Source: Pseudomonas segetis (GTDB lineage: Bacteria; Pseudomonadota; Gammaproteobacteria; Pseudomonadales; Pseudomonadaceae). Taken from it: a stretch of 64,000 bases of DNA. Where the stretch lies: contig NZ_FZOG01000005.1 of NCBI RefSeq assembly GCF_900188155.1, forward strand, positions 1-64,000. The letters run 5' to 3'. The position numbers were made by a program, and so were the translations under genes. The first letter of the stretch is position 1, and each line of letters begins with the position of its first letter. The notes below the pieces were generated by a model. That model saw nothing but the letters and a program-made list of their open reading frames with translations. It was not told the origin of the DNA and ran no database searches. Below are positions 9,930-18,737 of this stretch, piece by piece.

Positions 9930-9945
9930 TGTCGCATTGAAGAAA
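9930..9945 (+). promoter_or_regulatory. Candidate ArgR half-site upstream of aotJ
   Basis: TGTCGC at 9930-9935, eight bases, then AA at 9944-9945 matches the TGTCGC-N8-AA half-site described for the Pseudomonas AraC-type ArgR. It lies ~90 bases upstream of a TATAAT box and ~180 bases before aotJ. Only one good half-site was seen; a second phased copy is not evident. Confidence 0.4.
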
Positions 9946-10035
9946 TATAGAGTTTCAGCCTCTCGTTAGAATGCCGCTCACTCAGCCGAAGCCTTACATT
10001 GCCTGCGCTCTGCGTAGTCTTGATGGCGAGTTAAC

Positions 10036-10041
10036 TATAAT
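10036..10041 (+). promoter_or_regulatory. Candidate -10 box for the aot operon
   Basis: TATAAT at 10036-10041 lies ~65 bases before the aotJ start. No good -35 hexamer sits at 16-18 bases, which would fit an activator-dependent promoter such as one driven by ArgR. Confidence 0.4.
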
Positions 10042-10107
10042 TCATGCATAGCTGAATGCATTTACTCACTGCCATCCGTTGCCATTCCCTTTCGAAGGAG
10101 TCACAAG

Positions 10108-10887
10108 ATGAAGAAGATTGCACTTCTCGGCGCACTGGCGCTATCCGTTCTGTCGCCGCTGGCCATGGCTGATGATGCAAAACCGCTACGTATCGGCATT
10201 GAAGCTGCTTACCCACCCTTTGCCTTCAAGACTCCGGACGGCAATATCACCGGCTTCGACTACGACATCGGCAACGCCTTGTGCGAGCAGATGCAGGTCA
10301 AGTGCACCTGGATCGAGCAGGAGTTCGACGGTCTGATCCCGGCTCTGAAAGTCCGCAAGTTCGACGCGGTCCTGTCTTCGATGACCATCACCGAAGACCG
10401 TTTGAAGTCGGTGGACTTTTCCAAGAAGTACTACCACACCCCAGCCAAGCTCGCCATGAAAGCCGGTACTGTGATCAAGGATCCGCTGGTTGACCTCAAG
10501 GGCAAGAAAGTGGGTGTGCAGCGCGCTTCCATCTACGACCGCTATGCAACCGATGTATTGGCGCCTGCCGGTGTTGAAGTGGTGCGCTACAGCTCGCAGA
10601 ACGAGATCTTCCTTGACCTGACCGCAGGTCGTGTCGATGCCACCCTGGCCGATGCCGTCAACATTGACGATGGCTTCCTCAAGACCGACGCCGGTAAAGG
10701 CTTTGAGCTGGTAGGTCCAGACTTTAACGAGAAGAAGTACTTCGGCGAAGGTGCAGGCATTGCCGTGCGCAAGGGCGACACCGCGCTGGCTGACAAGATC
10801 AGCGCCGCCATCCAGGATATTCGCGCCAACGGCAAGTACAAGGAAGTTCAGGACAAGTACTTCGACTTCAACGTCTACGGTGATTAA
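10108..10887 (+). CDS. aotJ: Arginine/ornithine periplasmic binding protein
   Basis: A 259-residue periplasmic solute-binding protein of the cationic amino acid (HisJ/ArgT/AotJ) family. Residues 1-21 are a Sec signal peptide ending LSPLAMA. The mature part shows the family elements [48 protein letters not shown] and the ligand-contacting TITEDR loop. It is the first gene of the complete aotJQMOP-argR operon, so arginine and ornithine are the expected ligands. GAAGGAG precedes the ATG. A nested hairpin follows it before aotQ, which could favour high levels of the binding protein. Orthology rests on sequence pattern and operon order. Confidence 0.93.
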   Translation: MKKIALLGALALSVLSPLAMADDAKPLRIGIEAAYPPFAFKTPDGNITGFDYDIGNALCEQMQVKCTWIEQEFDGLIPALKVRKFDAVLSSMTITEDRLKSVDFSKKYYHTPAKLAMKAGTVIKDPLVDLKGKKVGVQRASIYDRYATDVLAPAGVEVVRYSSQNEIFLDLTAGRVDATLADAVNIDDGFLKTDAGKGFELVGPDFNEKKYFGEGAGIAVRKGDTALADKISAAIQDIRANGKYKEVQDKYFDFNVYGD

Positions 10888-10899
10888 TCGCCTCAACTG

Positions 10900-10989
10900 A
10901 AAGTGGCGCACACGGATCTCGTGCACATCTCAATCCGTTGGTGAACGTACACCGTGCAGGACCCTGGCTTGCACGGTATGCGCCACTTT
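10900..10989 (+). promoter_or_regulatory. Nested inverted repeats between aotJ and aotQ
   Basis: The outer pair AAAGTGGCGCA (10900-10910) and TGCGCCACTTT (10979-10989) is a perfect 11-bp inverted repeat. Inside it ACCGTGCA (10951-10958) pairs with TGCACGGT (10970-10977). This makes a long structured spacer just after the binding-protein gene, with no T-run, fitting an mRNA-stabilising or partial-termination element. Confidence 0.65.
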
Positions 10990-11038
10990 TCGATGCACTC
11001 TTCGGCACCATCCGGTGCCTGCATGAGGACACTAGAGC

Positions 11039-11728
11039 ATGCTGAATGGCTATGGTTCGACCATTCTTGACGGTGCCTGGCTAACCGTAATTCTGGCCCT
11101 GACCTCAATGGCGGTGGCGACTGTGCTTGGCTTGTTGGGCGCGGCCTTTCGCCTGTCGCCGATCAAGTGGCTGGCAGTTCTGGGTGAAACCTATGCCACT
11201 GTCGTTCGCGGTATTCCCGATTTGGTACTGATCCTGCTGATTTTTTATGGCGGCCAGGACATGGTCAATCGTGTCGCCCCGATGCTCGGTTATGACGACT
11301 ATATCGACATCAACCCCTTTGTGGCGGGTGTCTTCACCATGGGCTTTATCTTCGGCGCCTACCTGTCGGAAACCTTTCGTGGCGCTTTTATGGCGATCCC
11401 TAAAGGCCAGGCCGAAGCTGGCGTGGCTTATGGCATGAGCAATACCAAGGTGTTTTTCCGCATTCTTGTGCCGCAGATGATCCGCTTTGCCATTCCAGGC
11501 TTTACCAACAACTGGCTGGTACTGACCAAGGCCACGGCGCTGATTTCAGTCGTGGGCCTGCAGGACATGATGTTCAAGGCCAAGAGCGCGGCAGATGCCA
11601 CGCGTGAGCCTTTTACCTTTTATCTCGCCGTTGCCGCGCTCTATCTGGTGCTGACCAGCGTTTCGCTGCTGGCTCTGCGTTATCTCGAAAAACGTTACTC
11701 GGTCGGCACCAAAGCCGCTGAACTCTGA
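11039..11728 (+). CDS. aotQ: Arginine/ornithine ABC transporter permease AotQ
   Basis: A 229-residue inner-membrane permease of the HisM/ArtQ type. It has about five transmembrane segments and the ABC-contacting EAA loop at AIPKGQAEAGVAYGMSNTKVF. The N-terminus LNGYGSTILDGAWLTVILA is typical of polar amino acid permeases. It lies ~150 bases after aotJ, separated by the nested hairpin, and 16 bases before aotM, with which it should form the heterodimeric channel. Confidence 0.92.
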   Translation: MLNGYGSTILDGAWLTVILALTSMAVATVLGLLGAAFRLSPIKWLAVLGETYATVVRGIPDLVLILLIFYGGQDMVNRVAPMLGYDDYIDINPFVAGVFTMGFIFGAYLSETFRGAFMAIPKGQAEAGVAYGMSNTKVFFRILVPQMIRFAIPGFTNNWLVLTKATALISVVGLQDMMFKAKSAADATREPFTFYLAVAALYLVLTSVSLLALRYLEKRYSVGTKAAEL

Positions 11729-11744
11729 GTAGGGGAACGCACGC

Positions 11745-12443
11745 ATGATTTTTGACTACAACGTTATCTGGGACAGCCTGCCGCTGTATTTCGGCGGCGT
11801 GTTGGTGACACTAAAGCTACTGCTGATCTCCCTCTTCATTGGCCTGCTGCTGGCCATTCCACTGGCCTTGATGCGGGTGTCAAAGTCGGTATTCATCAAC
11901 TTCCCGGCGTGGCTCTACACCTACGTGATCCGCGGCACGCCGATGCTGGTACAGCTGTTTTTGATCTACTACGGCCTGGCTCAGTTCGAGCTGGTGCGTG
12001 AAAGCGCATTGTGGCCGTATTTCTCCAATGCATCCTTCTGTGCCTGCATGGCCTTTGCGATCAATACCAGCGCCTATACCGCTGAAATCCTCGCCGGCAG
12101 CCTCAAGGCGACGCCCCATGGCGAGATCGAGGCAGCCAAGGCCATGGGCATGTCGCGGATCAAGCTCTATCGCCGGATTCTGCTGCCATCGGCTATTCGC
12201 CGGGCGCTGCCGCAATACAGCAATGAAGTGATCATGATGCTGCACACCACGAGCCTGGCCTCGATCGTGACCCTGATCGACATCACCGGCGCCGCACGCA
12301 CGGTCAGTTCCCAGTATTACTTGCCGTTTGAAGCATTTATTACCGCTGGCGCTTTCTACCTGTGCCTGACTTTTATTCTGGTGCGCCTGTTCAAGCTTGC
12401 CGAGCGCCGTTGGTTGGCGTATCTGGCGCCACGCAAGCACTGA
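11745..12443 (+). CDS. aotM: Arginine/ornithine ABC transporter permease AotM
   Basis: A 232-residue polar-amino-acid permease with about five helices. The motif VIRGTPMLVQLFLIYYGLAQFE and the EAA loop TPHGEIEAAKAMGMSRIKLYRRI identify it. It is the partner of AotQ in the membrane core of the importer. GGGGAACG precedes the ATG, and aotO follows 10 bases after the stop, so the operon is tight. Confidence 0.92.
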   Translation: MIFDYNVIWDSLPLYFGGVLVTLKLLLISLFIGLLLAIPLALMRVSKSVFINFPAWLYTYVIRGTPMLVQLFLIYYGLAQFELVRESALWPYFSNASFCACMAFAINTSAYTAEILAGSLKATPHGEIEAAKAMGMSRIKLYRRILLPSAIRRALPQYSNEVIMMLHTTSLASIVTLIDITGAARTVSSQYYLPFEAFITAGAFYLCLTFILVRLFKLAERRWLAYLAPRKH

Positions 12444-12453
12444 GGAGAGGTTG

Positions 12454-13566
12454 ATGCAACGTATTGATCATCTATTGCCCTGGAGCACACCGGGCACCGA
12501 ACGCCGACTGTCGGTGTTTCGCTTTGGCAGTGGCGAACGCAAGGTTTATATCCAGGCTTCGTTGCATGCTGATGAACTGCCGGGTATGCGTGTTGCGGTA
12601 GAGTTGAAGCGCCGCTTGCTTGAGCTTGAGCAGCAAGGCCAGCTCAATGCCGTGATCGAATTGGTGCCCGTGGCCAACCCCATTGGGCTTGGGCAGATGG
12701 TGCAAGGTCAGCACCAGGGCCGCTATGAATTGTGCAGTGGGCAAAACTTCAATCGTGATTTTGTCGATCTGGCAGATGCGATCGCCCCTCAACTTGAAGG
12801 CAAGCTGGGCGCCGATGTGGCGGCCAATACACAGGTGATTCGTGTGGCCATGGTGGCTGCGCTCAAGGCCTTGGCCCCAGCGCAGTCGCAGCTCGAAGCC
12901 ATGCAGCGCCTGCTGTTGCAGCATGCCTGTGATGCCGATGTGGTGCTCGACCTGCATTGTGACTTTGAGGCTGCGGTGCATCTTTATGCAATTCCCCAGC
13001 ACTGGCCCCAGTTGCGCTCGCTGGCGGCTCGCCTGCAGGCGGGAACCGTACTGCTGGCTGAAGATTCGGGTGGCTCATCCTTTGACGAGGCGTGTTCGGG
13101 TCCATGGCTACGCCTGGCCCAGCGTTTTTCGCAGGCTGCAATTGAACCCGCATGCCTGGCCTCGACCGTGGAACTGGGTGGCATGGAGCGCACCGGGCGC
13201 GAGCAGGCCAATGCTGATGCGGAATCGATTCTGGCTTTTCTTGCCGAGCAAGGCTTGATCAGCGGCCGCTGGCCTGCAGCACCAGAAGATTGCTGCGATG
13301 CGGTGCCTTTTGCAGGTACGGAAATGCTTTATCCGCCGCATGCGGGCGTGGTGAGCTTCCTGCAGCCTGCTGGCGTTTATGTTGAGGCAGGGACACCCGT
13401 ATTTGAAGTGATAGATCCGCTCGACGACCAGCACAGCGTGGTTTGCGCGGGTACATCAGGTGTGATCTTTGCGATTGAACGCACGCGTTTTGCCCAGCCA
13501 GGGCGCTGGCTGGCGAAGGTGGCCGGTCATCAATCCATACGTCAGGGCCGCTTACTCAGCGACTGA
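12454..13566 (+). CDS. aotO: AotO, succinylglutamate desuccinylase/aspartoacylase-family protein
   Basis: A 370-residue zinc carboxypeptidase-like protein of the AstE/AspA family. It shows an HADELPGM zinc motif near residues 34-41, [17 protein letters not shown] with a further His ligand, and a C-terminal beta-barrel after residue ~290 ([25 protein letters not shown]). In P. aeruginosa the orthologue lies in the aot operon, although it is not a standard ABC component and its role is not settled. GAGGAGAG precedes the ATG at 12454. It could deacylate an N-acylated basic amino acid after uptake; this is inference. Confidence 0.88.
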   Translation: MQRIDHLLPWSTPGTERRLSVFRFGSGERKVYIQASLHADELPGMRVAVELKRRLLELEQQGQLNAVIELVPVANPIGLGQMVQGQHQGRYELCSGQNFNRDFVDLADAIAPQLEGKLGADVAANTQVIRVAMVAALKALAPAQSQLEAMQRLLLQHACDADVVLDLHCDFEAAVHLYAIPQHWPQLRSLAARLQAGTVLLAEDSGGSSFDEACSGPWLRLAQRFSQAAIEPACLASTVELGGMERTGREQANADAESILAFLAEQGLISGRWPAAPEDCCDAVPFAGTEMLYPPHAGVVSFLQPAGVYVEAGTPVFEVIDPLDDQHSVVCAGTSGVIFAIERTRFAQPGRWLAKVAGHQSIRQGRLLSD

Positions 13567-13592
13567 TTCCACTGCATTCGAGAGTCGACACC

Positions 13593-14357
13593 ATGTACAA
13601 ACTTGAAGTCCAGGACTTGCACAAGCGCTACGGCAGCCACGAAGTGCTGAAGGGTGTTTCACTGGCAGCCAAGGCCGGTGATGTGATCAGTATCATTGGC
13701 TCCAGTGGTTCCGGTAAAAGTACCTTCCTGCGCTGCATCAACATGCTTGAGCAGCCCCATGGCGGCAAGATTTTGCTCAACAATGAAGAGCTCAAGCTGG
13801 TCGCCGGCAAAGATGGCGCTCTCAAGGCAGCCGATCCCAAGCAATTGCAGCGCATGCGTTCACGCCTGGCCATGGTGTTTCAGCACTTCAACCTGTGGTC
13901 GCACATGAGCGCCCTGGAGAATGTGATCGAGGCTCCCGTGCATGTGCTGGGCGTGTCGAAGAAAGAGGCGCTTGAGAAGGCCGAGTATTACTTGAACAAA
14001 GTAGGTGTCGCCCATCGCAAAGAGGCGTATCCCGCGCATATGTCCGGCGGTGAGCAGCAGCGCGTGGCTATCGCCCGGGCGCTGGCGATGGAGCCTGAAG
14101 TCATGCTGTTTGACGAGCCAACCTCGGCGCTCGATCCGGAATTGGTCGGTGAAGTGCTCAAGGTGATGCAGGACCTTGCCCAGGAGGGGCGTACCATGGT
14201 GGTTGTCACGCATGAAATGGGCTTTGCCCGTGAAGTGTCGAACCAACTGGTGTTTTTGCACAAAGGTGTTGTCGAAGAGCGTGGTTGTCCACGTGAAGTG
14301 CTGGCGAATCCTCAGTCCGATCGCCTCAAGCAGTTTCTCTCCGGTAGCCTAAAATAA
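13593..14357 (+). CDS. aotP: Arginine/ornithine ABC transporter ATP-binding protein
   Basis: A 254-residue ABC ATPase. Walker A is GSSGSGKST (residues 36-44), the Q-loop follows MVFQHFNLW, the signature is [15 protein letters not shown], and Walker B plus D-loop is [14 protein letters not shown], followed by the switch His in VVVTHEMGF. This is the HisP/ArtP type that energises polar amino acid uptake. It completes AotJQMP. The GATGGCGCTCTCAAGGCAGCC insertion region around residues 68-85 is usual for basic-amino-acid ATPases of this group. Confidence 0.94.
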   Translation: MYKLEVQDLHKRYGSHEVLKGVSLAAKAGDVISIIGSSGSGKSTFLRCINMLEQPHGGKILLNNEELKLVAGKDGALKAADPKQLQRMRSRLAMVFQHFNLWSHMSALENVIEAPVHVLGVSKKEALEKAEYYLNKVGVAHRKEAYPAHMSGGEQQRVAIARALAMEPEVMLFDEPTSALDPELVGEVLKVMQDLAQEGRTMVVVTHEMGFAREVSNQLVFLHKGVVEERGCPREVLANPQSDRLKQFLSGSLK

Positions 14358-14427
14358 GCACCTTAATCGAGTGGGGTCACTGGCGAGTCTTGCTCAGTGG
14401 TCGCATAACAGAGCTAAACTGCCCCGA

Positions 14428-15411
14428 ATGAATGCCCACCGAATTGGCTTCCTGATCTGGCCCTCCACCAAGCCGTTAACCCTGGCAATGGCTGAGGAAG
14501 CGTTGCGCGTTGCCCAGCGTGTCCACCCGGAAGTGGTCTACGAACTTACCTTCCTGCAAGCCGAACCCCAGGCGGAAGCCGGTGGCTGGACGTTGCCGAG
14601 TGAGCCTTGGCCGGGCAAGCTTGAAGGGCTGCAACGCCTTTTCCTGCTGGCTGACGAGCCACCCGCAAACATTGCGCTGGGGTTGTCGAGTGCGATCAAG
14701 CAACTGGTGCGCAGCGGATGCGTGATAGGCGCCATTTCAGCCGGGGTGTATCCGTTGGCGCAGATGGGGTTGCTCGATGGTTATCGCGCCTCGGTGCATT
14801 GGCGCTGGCAGGATGATTTCGCCGAGCGCTTCCCCAAGGTGATTGCCACCAGTCATTTGTTTGATTGGGATCGCGACCGCTTGACTGCCTGTGGTGGCAT
14901 GGCGGTGATGGACTTGCTGTTGGCACTGTTGGCGCGCGATCACGGTGCTGAGCTTGCCGGTGCGGTAAGTGAAGAGTTGGTGGTCGAGCGTATTCGCGAG
15001 GGTGGTGAGCGCCAGCGCATTCCGCTGCAAAATCGCCTGGGCTCGAGTCATCCGAAGCTGACGCAGGCGGTGTTGCTGATGGAGGCCAATATCGAGGAAC
15101 CGCTGACAACTGATGAAATCGCCCAGCACGTTTGCGTGTCGCGCCGTCAGTTGGAGCGTATCTTCAAGCAATATCTCAATCGCGTGCCGAGTCAGTATTA
15201 TCTTGAGCTGCGCCTGAACAAGGCGCGCCAACTGCTGATGCAGACCAGCAAGTCGATTATCCAGATTGGCTTGTCGTGCGGCTTTTCGTCCGGCCCGCAT
15301 TTCTCCAGCGCCTACCGCAATTTCTTTGGCGCCACCCCGCGTGAAGACCGCAACCAGCGGCGTAGCAACAGTCCTTTCGAACTGACTTCGACGCCGATCG
15401 AGCGTGGCTGA
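14428..15411 (+). CDS. argR: ArgR, AraC-family arginine regulator
   Basis: A 327-residue regulator. Residues 1 to ~200 form a DJ-1/PfpI-like (type 1 glutamine amidotransferase fold) sensor domain containing GCVIGAISAGVYPLAQMG, where Ser replaces a catalytic Cys-like position. Residues ~215-312 carry two AraC helix-turn-helix units (TDEIAQHVCVSRRQLERIFKQ and SIIQIGLSCGFSSGPHFSSAY). It matches Pseudomonas ArgR, which activates aot and catabolic aru genes and represses biosynthesis when arginine is present. The start at 14428 gives the usual MNAHRIGFLIWPS opening. A longer frame reaches 14371 but is unlike homologues. Located directly after aotP, as in P. aeruginosa. Confidence 0.93.
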   Translation: MNAHRIGFLIWPSTKPLTLAMAEEALRVAQRVHPEVVYELTFLQAEPQAEAGGWTLPSEPWPGKLEGLQRLFLLADEPPANIALGLSSAIKQLVRSGCVIGAISAGVYPLAQMGLLDGYRASVHWRWQDDFAERFPKVIATSHLFDWDRDRLTACGGMAVMDLLLALLARDHGAELAGAVSEELVVERIREGGERQRIPLQNRLGSSHPKLTQAVLLMEANIEEPLTTDEIAQHVCVSRRQLERIFKQYLNRVPSQYYLELRLNKARQLLMQTSKSIIQIGLSCGFSSGPHFSSAYRNFFGATPREDRNQRRSNSPFELTSTPIERG

Positions 15412-15414
15412 GGT

Positions 15415-15447
15415 GGCAGGAACAACCCTTTTGGGTTGAGCCCTGCC
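15415..15447. terminator. Two-tier hairpin between argR and the DUF1523 gene
   Basis: GGCAGG (15415-15420) pairs with CCTGCC (15442-15447), and inside it CAACCC (15423-15428) pairs with GGGTTG (15433-15438). It lies between convergent genes and probably limits transcription from both sides; it has no long T-run. Confidence 0.6.
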
Positions 15448-15470
15448 GAGGTGTTAGCGACTCGTATCGC

Positions 15471-16010
15471 TTAACTGGCAACCACTTGGTTACGGCGTTT
15501 TTTGCGGCGCTTTAGGCTAACGACTACATACAGCACCGCTAGGCCAAGCAGGCTGAAGAAAATGGTGTTGAACCAAGGGAAGGGCTGCGCCCGGCTGTTG
15601 GTCGCTTCGATATGGGTGATGTTGGGAAAGATCGAGAGTATCTGTATCCGCCAGCCGTAATAGCGGATAAGCGCCAGTTGCTCGGCATCACGAGAATAAC
15701 CCTGGGCCTTGGCCTGCTCGTCCGCGGAGTCGAACTTGAAGTACCAGGGAAAGCTCCAGCCAGTATCTTCATTGCGGTAGACCATGACCTTCTTGCTGTC
15801 CGGATCTTCGGTGTTGATAAAGTAAACATCGCGGGTCGGGCCGTCCGCCGGGTTCTCGGCATTGATCACCCCGTCATGATCGACGCGTTTGACTTCGACA
15901 CCCGTGACTAGGACGACCTCGTGCCGGGGTAGTACGTAAAACAGACCCAGCGCACTGGCGGCAATCGCCAGGATAACTGCGCCCAGTGCCAGTCCTTTCA
16001 ACCACTTCAT
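15471..16010 (-). CDS. DUF1523-family membrane protein
   Basis: A 179-residue protein with a hydrophobic N-terminal segment (residues ~4-26), a ~110-residue extracytoplasmic domain and a second membrane segment near the C-terminus (NTIFFSLLGLAVLYVVVSL). It ends in a basic RRKKRR stretch. The central pattern YFINTEDPDSKKVMVYRNEDTGW...FPWYFKFDSAD fits DUF1523. The ATG at 16010 is preferred because GGAG lies ~8 bases upstream; a longer frame reaches 16166. The function is unknown. It is transcribed away from the Ter operon, whose start lies ~480 bases off. Confidence 0.8.
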   Translation of the reverse strand: MKWLKGLALGAVILAIAASALGLFYVLPRHEVVLVTGVEVKRVDHDGVINAENPADGPTRDVYFINTEDPDSKKVMVYRNEDTGWSFPWYFKFDSADEQAKAQGYSRDAEQLALIRYYGWRIQILSIFPNITHIEATNSRAQPFPWFNTIFFSLLGLAVLYVVVSLKRRKKRRNQVVAS

Positions 16011-16494
16011 GTGCAGACTCCATTGGTTATTAATCGAATATTGCCTGATTTTACCGGTCAAGGTCAGAGGTTCGGTCGGGAATAAGCCCAATATAGGGTT
16101 ATAGACATTGGATGAAACAACTTTACTGCGCTGCCAGTGTTTGAATGGCCTTTGGTTGCGCGTCAATACGACTCATTGGCAGCTGCAAGGCAGCTGTTGC
16201 AAGCTGTTGATGCTCTCAGGATTGGTCGATTGACTCGCTGTAACAGTCAATTGATACAAGGTTTTGCTAGTCGTTTTACTCAACAGGCAAGCTGATATTA
16301 TGGGTGCGCACACTAACCAGACGGACACCTATGCACGAGCACTGGCTCACCAGGCACACTTCGCTGAGCCGAAGGTTCTTCTAGCGAATTCAACTGCTAG
16401 TCATGCAGGCAATTCCTTGTTCCCCATGGAGATCAGCAGTTACAGCCTCAGGCAGGCCAGTTGCTGCGAACGTGCGCATTTATAGGAGCTCCAG
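16011..16494. other. Intergenic region upstream of the Ter operon
   Basis: This ~480-base divergent spacer should hold the Ter operon promoter. TTGACT (16230-16235) and AGTCAA (16245-16250) form a spaced palindrome that could be an operator. TATTAT near 16294 could be a -10 box. The repeated GCAGCTG/GCAGCTG near 16180-16195 is also visible. A 61-codon frame at 16300-16485 reads unlike a protein. No RNA gene was recognised. Confidence 0.4.
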
Positions 16495-17493
16495 ATGATC
16501 TGGTTACTCGAAGGGCAGTCCAGCCAGCGTGACATCATTGCAGGTGTACGCGATGCATTGCCCGAAGGTGTGAAGATTTTTGCTTCTCATCGCCAGTCAC
16601 GTCCCGAAATTACCGGGCTCGCTGATGTCGCCCTGATAGAACCTGCAGATAACCAGGAACGTATCGAGTGGATCCTTGATACCGCCCGGGAGAACGCTGT
16701 GCGCGTCATAGTCGCTGGGCGTGAAGGTCATCTGCTTGAGTCGGCCCGGGCGCGCTTTGACGCCGCTGGCCTGACGCTTGTGACCGGCGCGCTGTCGATT
16801 GATGCACTCAACATGGTCGACGACAAAAGCCTGTTCACGGCGCAAGCCGAACGTGCGGGTTTGGATTGTGTACCAGCCATTACCGTAACGGATGCCCGCC
16901 AAATGAGCGATGCCTATGCAAGGCTTGCGGCGCAGGGCGAGGTTTGCATCAAGCCGGTTGTCGGGATCTATGGCGAGGGCTTCTGGCGCTTCAAGCAAGA
17001 TGCCGATCCATTTCGCTGCTTTGCCAAGACGGGCATGCGCGAAGTGAATTTCGACATGTACCTGCAGGCATACGCTGGCGCTGAAAACCGCCCCCCAATG
17101 CTGGTCATGCCTTATATGACCGGGAGCGAGTGCTCGGTCGATATCGTATGCGAGGCGGGGCAAGCTGTTGCTTTTGTCGGACGGCGCAAGTCTGGCCTGT
17201 ACCAGAGCTTCGAGCGCGAAGGCGCTGCGGTTGAACTGGCGTTAAAGGCTGTGCAGCATTTTGCCTGTGACGGGATAGTCAATGTGCAGACTCGGGACGA
17301 CTCCAACCACAAGCCCCATTTGCTGGAAATCAATCCGCGTTATTCCGGTGGGATCGGCTATACCCGGGCCACTGGCGTCAATTTGCCTGGAATCTTTGCT
17401 ACTCGCCGTCTGGGCTTGGCGGAGCCAGAAACGGCTTGGCGAGCGGATGTCAGAGTAAAGGCGCTTACCATTGCTGTTCCGGTGGCGGCTTGA
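16495..17493 (+). CDS. ATP-grasp enzyme of the Ter-associated biosynthetic module
   Basis: A 332-residue carboxylate-amine ligase-like protein of the ATP-grasp superfamily. It has an N-terminal pre-ATP-grasp domain (residues 1-100), the DDKSLFTAQAERAG helix that opens the ATP-grasp core, the nucleotide-binding strand EVCIKPVVGIYGEGFWRF, and the metal-binding C-terminus HLLEINPRYSGGIGY. Such enzymes join an acid to an amine with ATP. It is the first gene of a 13-gene run ending in terE. Published comparative work on Ter systems (Anantharaman, Iyer and Aravind) describes this ATP-grasp with PRTases, HAD and CitE-like enzymes as a predicted nucleoside-like metabolite pathway. AGGAGCT precedes the ATG. 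The product is not known. Confidence 0.85.
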   Translation: MIWLLEGQSSQRDIIAGVRDALPEGVKIFASHRQSRPEITGLADVALIEPADNQERIEWILDTARENAVRVIVAGREGHLLESARARFDAAGLTLVTGALSIDALNMVDDKSLFTAQAERAGLDCVPAITVTDARQMSDAYARLAAQGEVCIKPVVGIYGEGFWRFKQDADPFRCFAKTGMREVNFDMYLQAYAGAENRPPMLVMPYMTGSECSVDIVCEAGQAVAFVGRRKSGLYQSFEREGAAVELALKAVQHFACDGIVNVQTRDDSNHKPHLLEINPRYSGGIGYTRATGVNLPGIFATRRLGLAEPETAWRADVRVKALTIAVPVAA

Positions 17494-17584
17494 TCTTGGA
17501 TGATGATCGGATACTGCGTCTTGATTGCGCTTGTCTGCGTGATTACCGGACGAAGTTCATGAGTGCTCAGGGAGAGCCTGGACA

Positions 17585-18724
17585 ATGATGCTGCTGACGC
17601 CTGGCGCGAATGCTCCGATTTCGGCTAAGCGCAGCGAGTGGACGCTGGAGTGCGCCGATGCCGGTGCTTTTGGCGAATATGCGGCTGTTGCACTTTTGCC
17701 GCTTGACGAGAAACGCCAGCCAAAAGGCCCGGCTGCACTGTTCCAGACCGAGCGCGAATGGATGCAGTGGAGTGGCGGGCCGGAAAAGGTCGGTTGTGCG
17801 CTCGATTTGGCGGCACTGCCCGCTGGCGCTGACCGGGTGCTTCTGGTCGTCTACAGCTACGCTGCAGCCGGGCCGGTCAGCACGCTCAAAACCCTGCACC
17901 TGCAAATTGATGGGCAAATCGAGTGCAGGCTTGATCTTGGCGAGAACGGCGAGTCTGCGATCATCATCGGCGAATACTACATTCGCAATGAGCACTGGAA
18001 ATTCCGCGCTCTGGCCGAAGGCTCGGCCTACGGTTTGGCGGCGATGGGGCGCAGGCTTGGACTTGATGTTGATGATGCCCATCCAAAAGGGCGCACCATG
18101 CCCTCGGATTCTGGCCGAGTCGCAGGCAGTGCAACGGGCACCGGCTTTGCTGTTTCAGCCAACCATATATTGACCTGCGCCCACGTTATCGAGGGGATGC
18201 AGGAAATCCACATTGCCTCTTTCGAGGGGCGTTATCGGGCCGAGCCCGTGGTGGTCGACCGCAACAATGATTTCGCCCTGCTCAGGGTCCTGGAATGTCC
18301 GGGGCTGAAACCGGTCGTATTCAAGGATGGGGCCGGTTGTGACCTTGGTGCCCCGGTCGTTGCCCTGGGATTCCCGCTCGCTGGCCTGGCCGGTGGAGGC
18401 GTGCATGTCACTCAGGGCGGTGTGTCGGCCCTGTTTGGGCTGCACAACGACTCGAGCCTTCTGCAGTTTACTGCCCCCATCCAGCCGGGCTCGAGTGGTA
18501 GCCCGCTGTTCGATTCCAGCGGCGCTGTAGTCGCTATGGTGACTTCAACCTGCCCGGACACGCAAAACATGAACTTTGCGGTCAAGGGCGCCTTGGTACT
18601 TTCTTTTCTTGAGGCTTGTCGTATCGATGCAGACAAAACGCCAAACGCAAGAGCCCTGAATACAGCTGAGTTGGCGCGTGAAGCCCAGCCTGCTTTATGG
18701 CGAATCGAGGCGCGAAACCTGTAG
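17585..18724 (+). CDS. TerD-like domain fused to trypsin-like serine protease
   Basis: A 379-residue two-domain protein. Residues 1 to ~160 resemble a TerD domain: the opening LLTPGANAPIS and the closing ESAIIIGEYYIRNEHWKFRAL...AMGRRLGLDV closely parallel the first domain of TerA in the same operon. The acidic calcium loop of classical TerD is missing. Residues ~175-350 form a chymotrypsin/trypsin-like protease with a readable triad: His200 (LTCAHVIEG), Asp229 (NNDFALLRV) and Ser304 (QPGSSGSPLF). No signal peptide is seen, so it should act in the cytoplasm. It could cleave a target when the TerD-like domain meets other Ter proteins or membranes; this is inference. An ATG at 17588 is an alternative start. 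Confidence 0.85.
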   Translation: MMLLTPGANAPISAKRSEWTLECADAGAFGEYAAVALLPLDEKRQPKGPAALFQTEREWMQWSGGPEKVGCALDLAALPAGADRVLLVVYSYAAAGPVSTLKTLHLQIDGQIECRLDLGENGESAIIIGEYYIRNEHWKFRALAEGSAYGLAAMGRRLGLDVDDAHPKGRTMPSDSGRVAGSATGTGFAVSANHILTCAHVIEGMQEIHIASFEGRYRAEPVVVDRNNDFALLRVLECPGLKPVVFKDGAGCDLGAPVVALGFPLAGLAGGGVHVTQGGVSALFGLHNDSSLLQFTAPIQPGSSGSPLFDSSGAVVAMVTSTCPDTQNMNFAVKGALVLSFLEACRIDADKTPNARALNTAELAREAQPALWRIEARNL

Positions 18725-18737
18725 TTGCATCAAGCCC

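Noticed and set aside
10186..10926. 246-codon minus-strand frame across aotJ
   Set aside because: Antisense to the clear binding-protein gene; composition is that of a shadow frame.
16300..16485. Small gene upstream of the Ter ATP-grasp gene
   Set aside because: No ribosome site, no conserved pattern, and composition unlike neighbouring genes. Treated as leader or promoter DNA.
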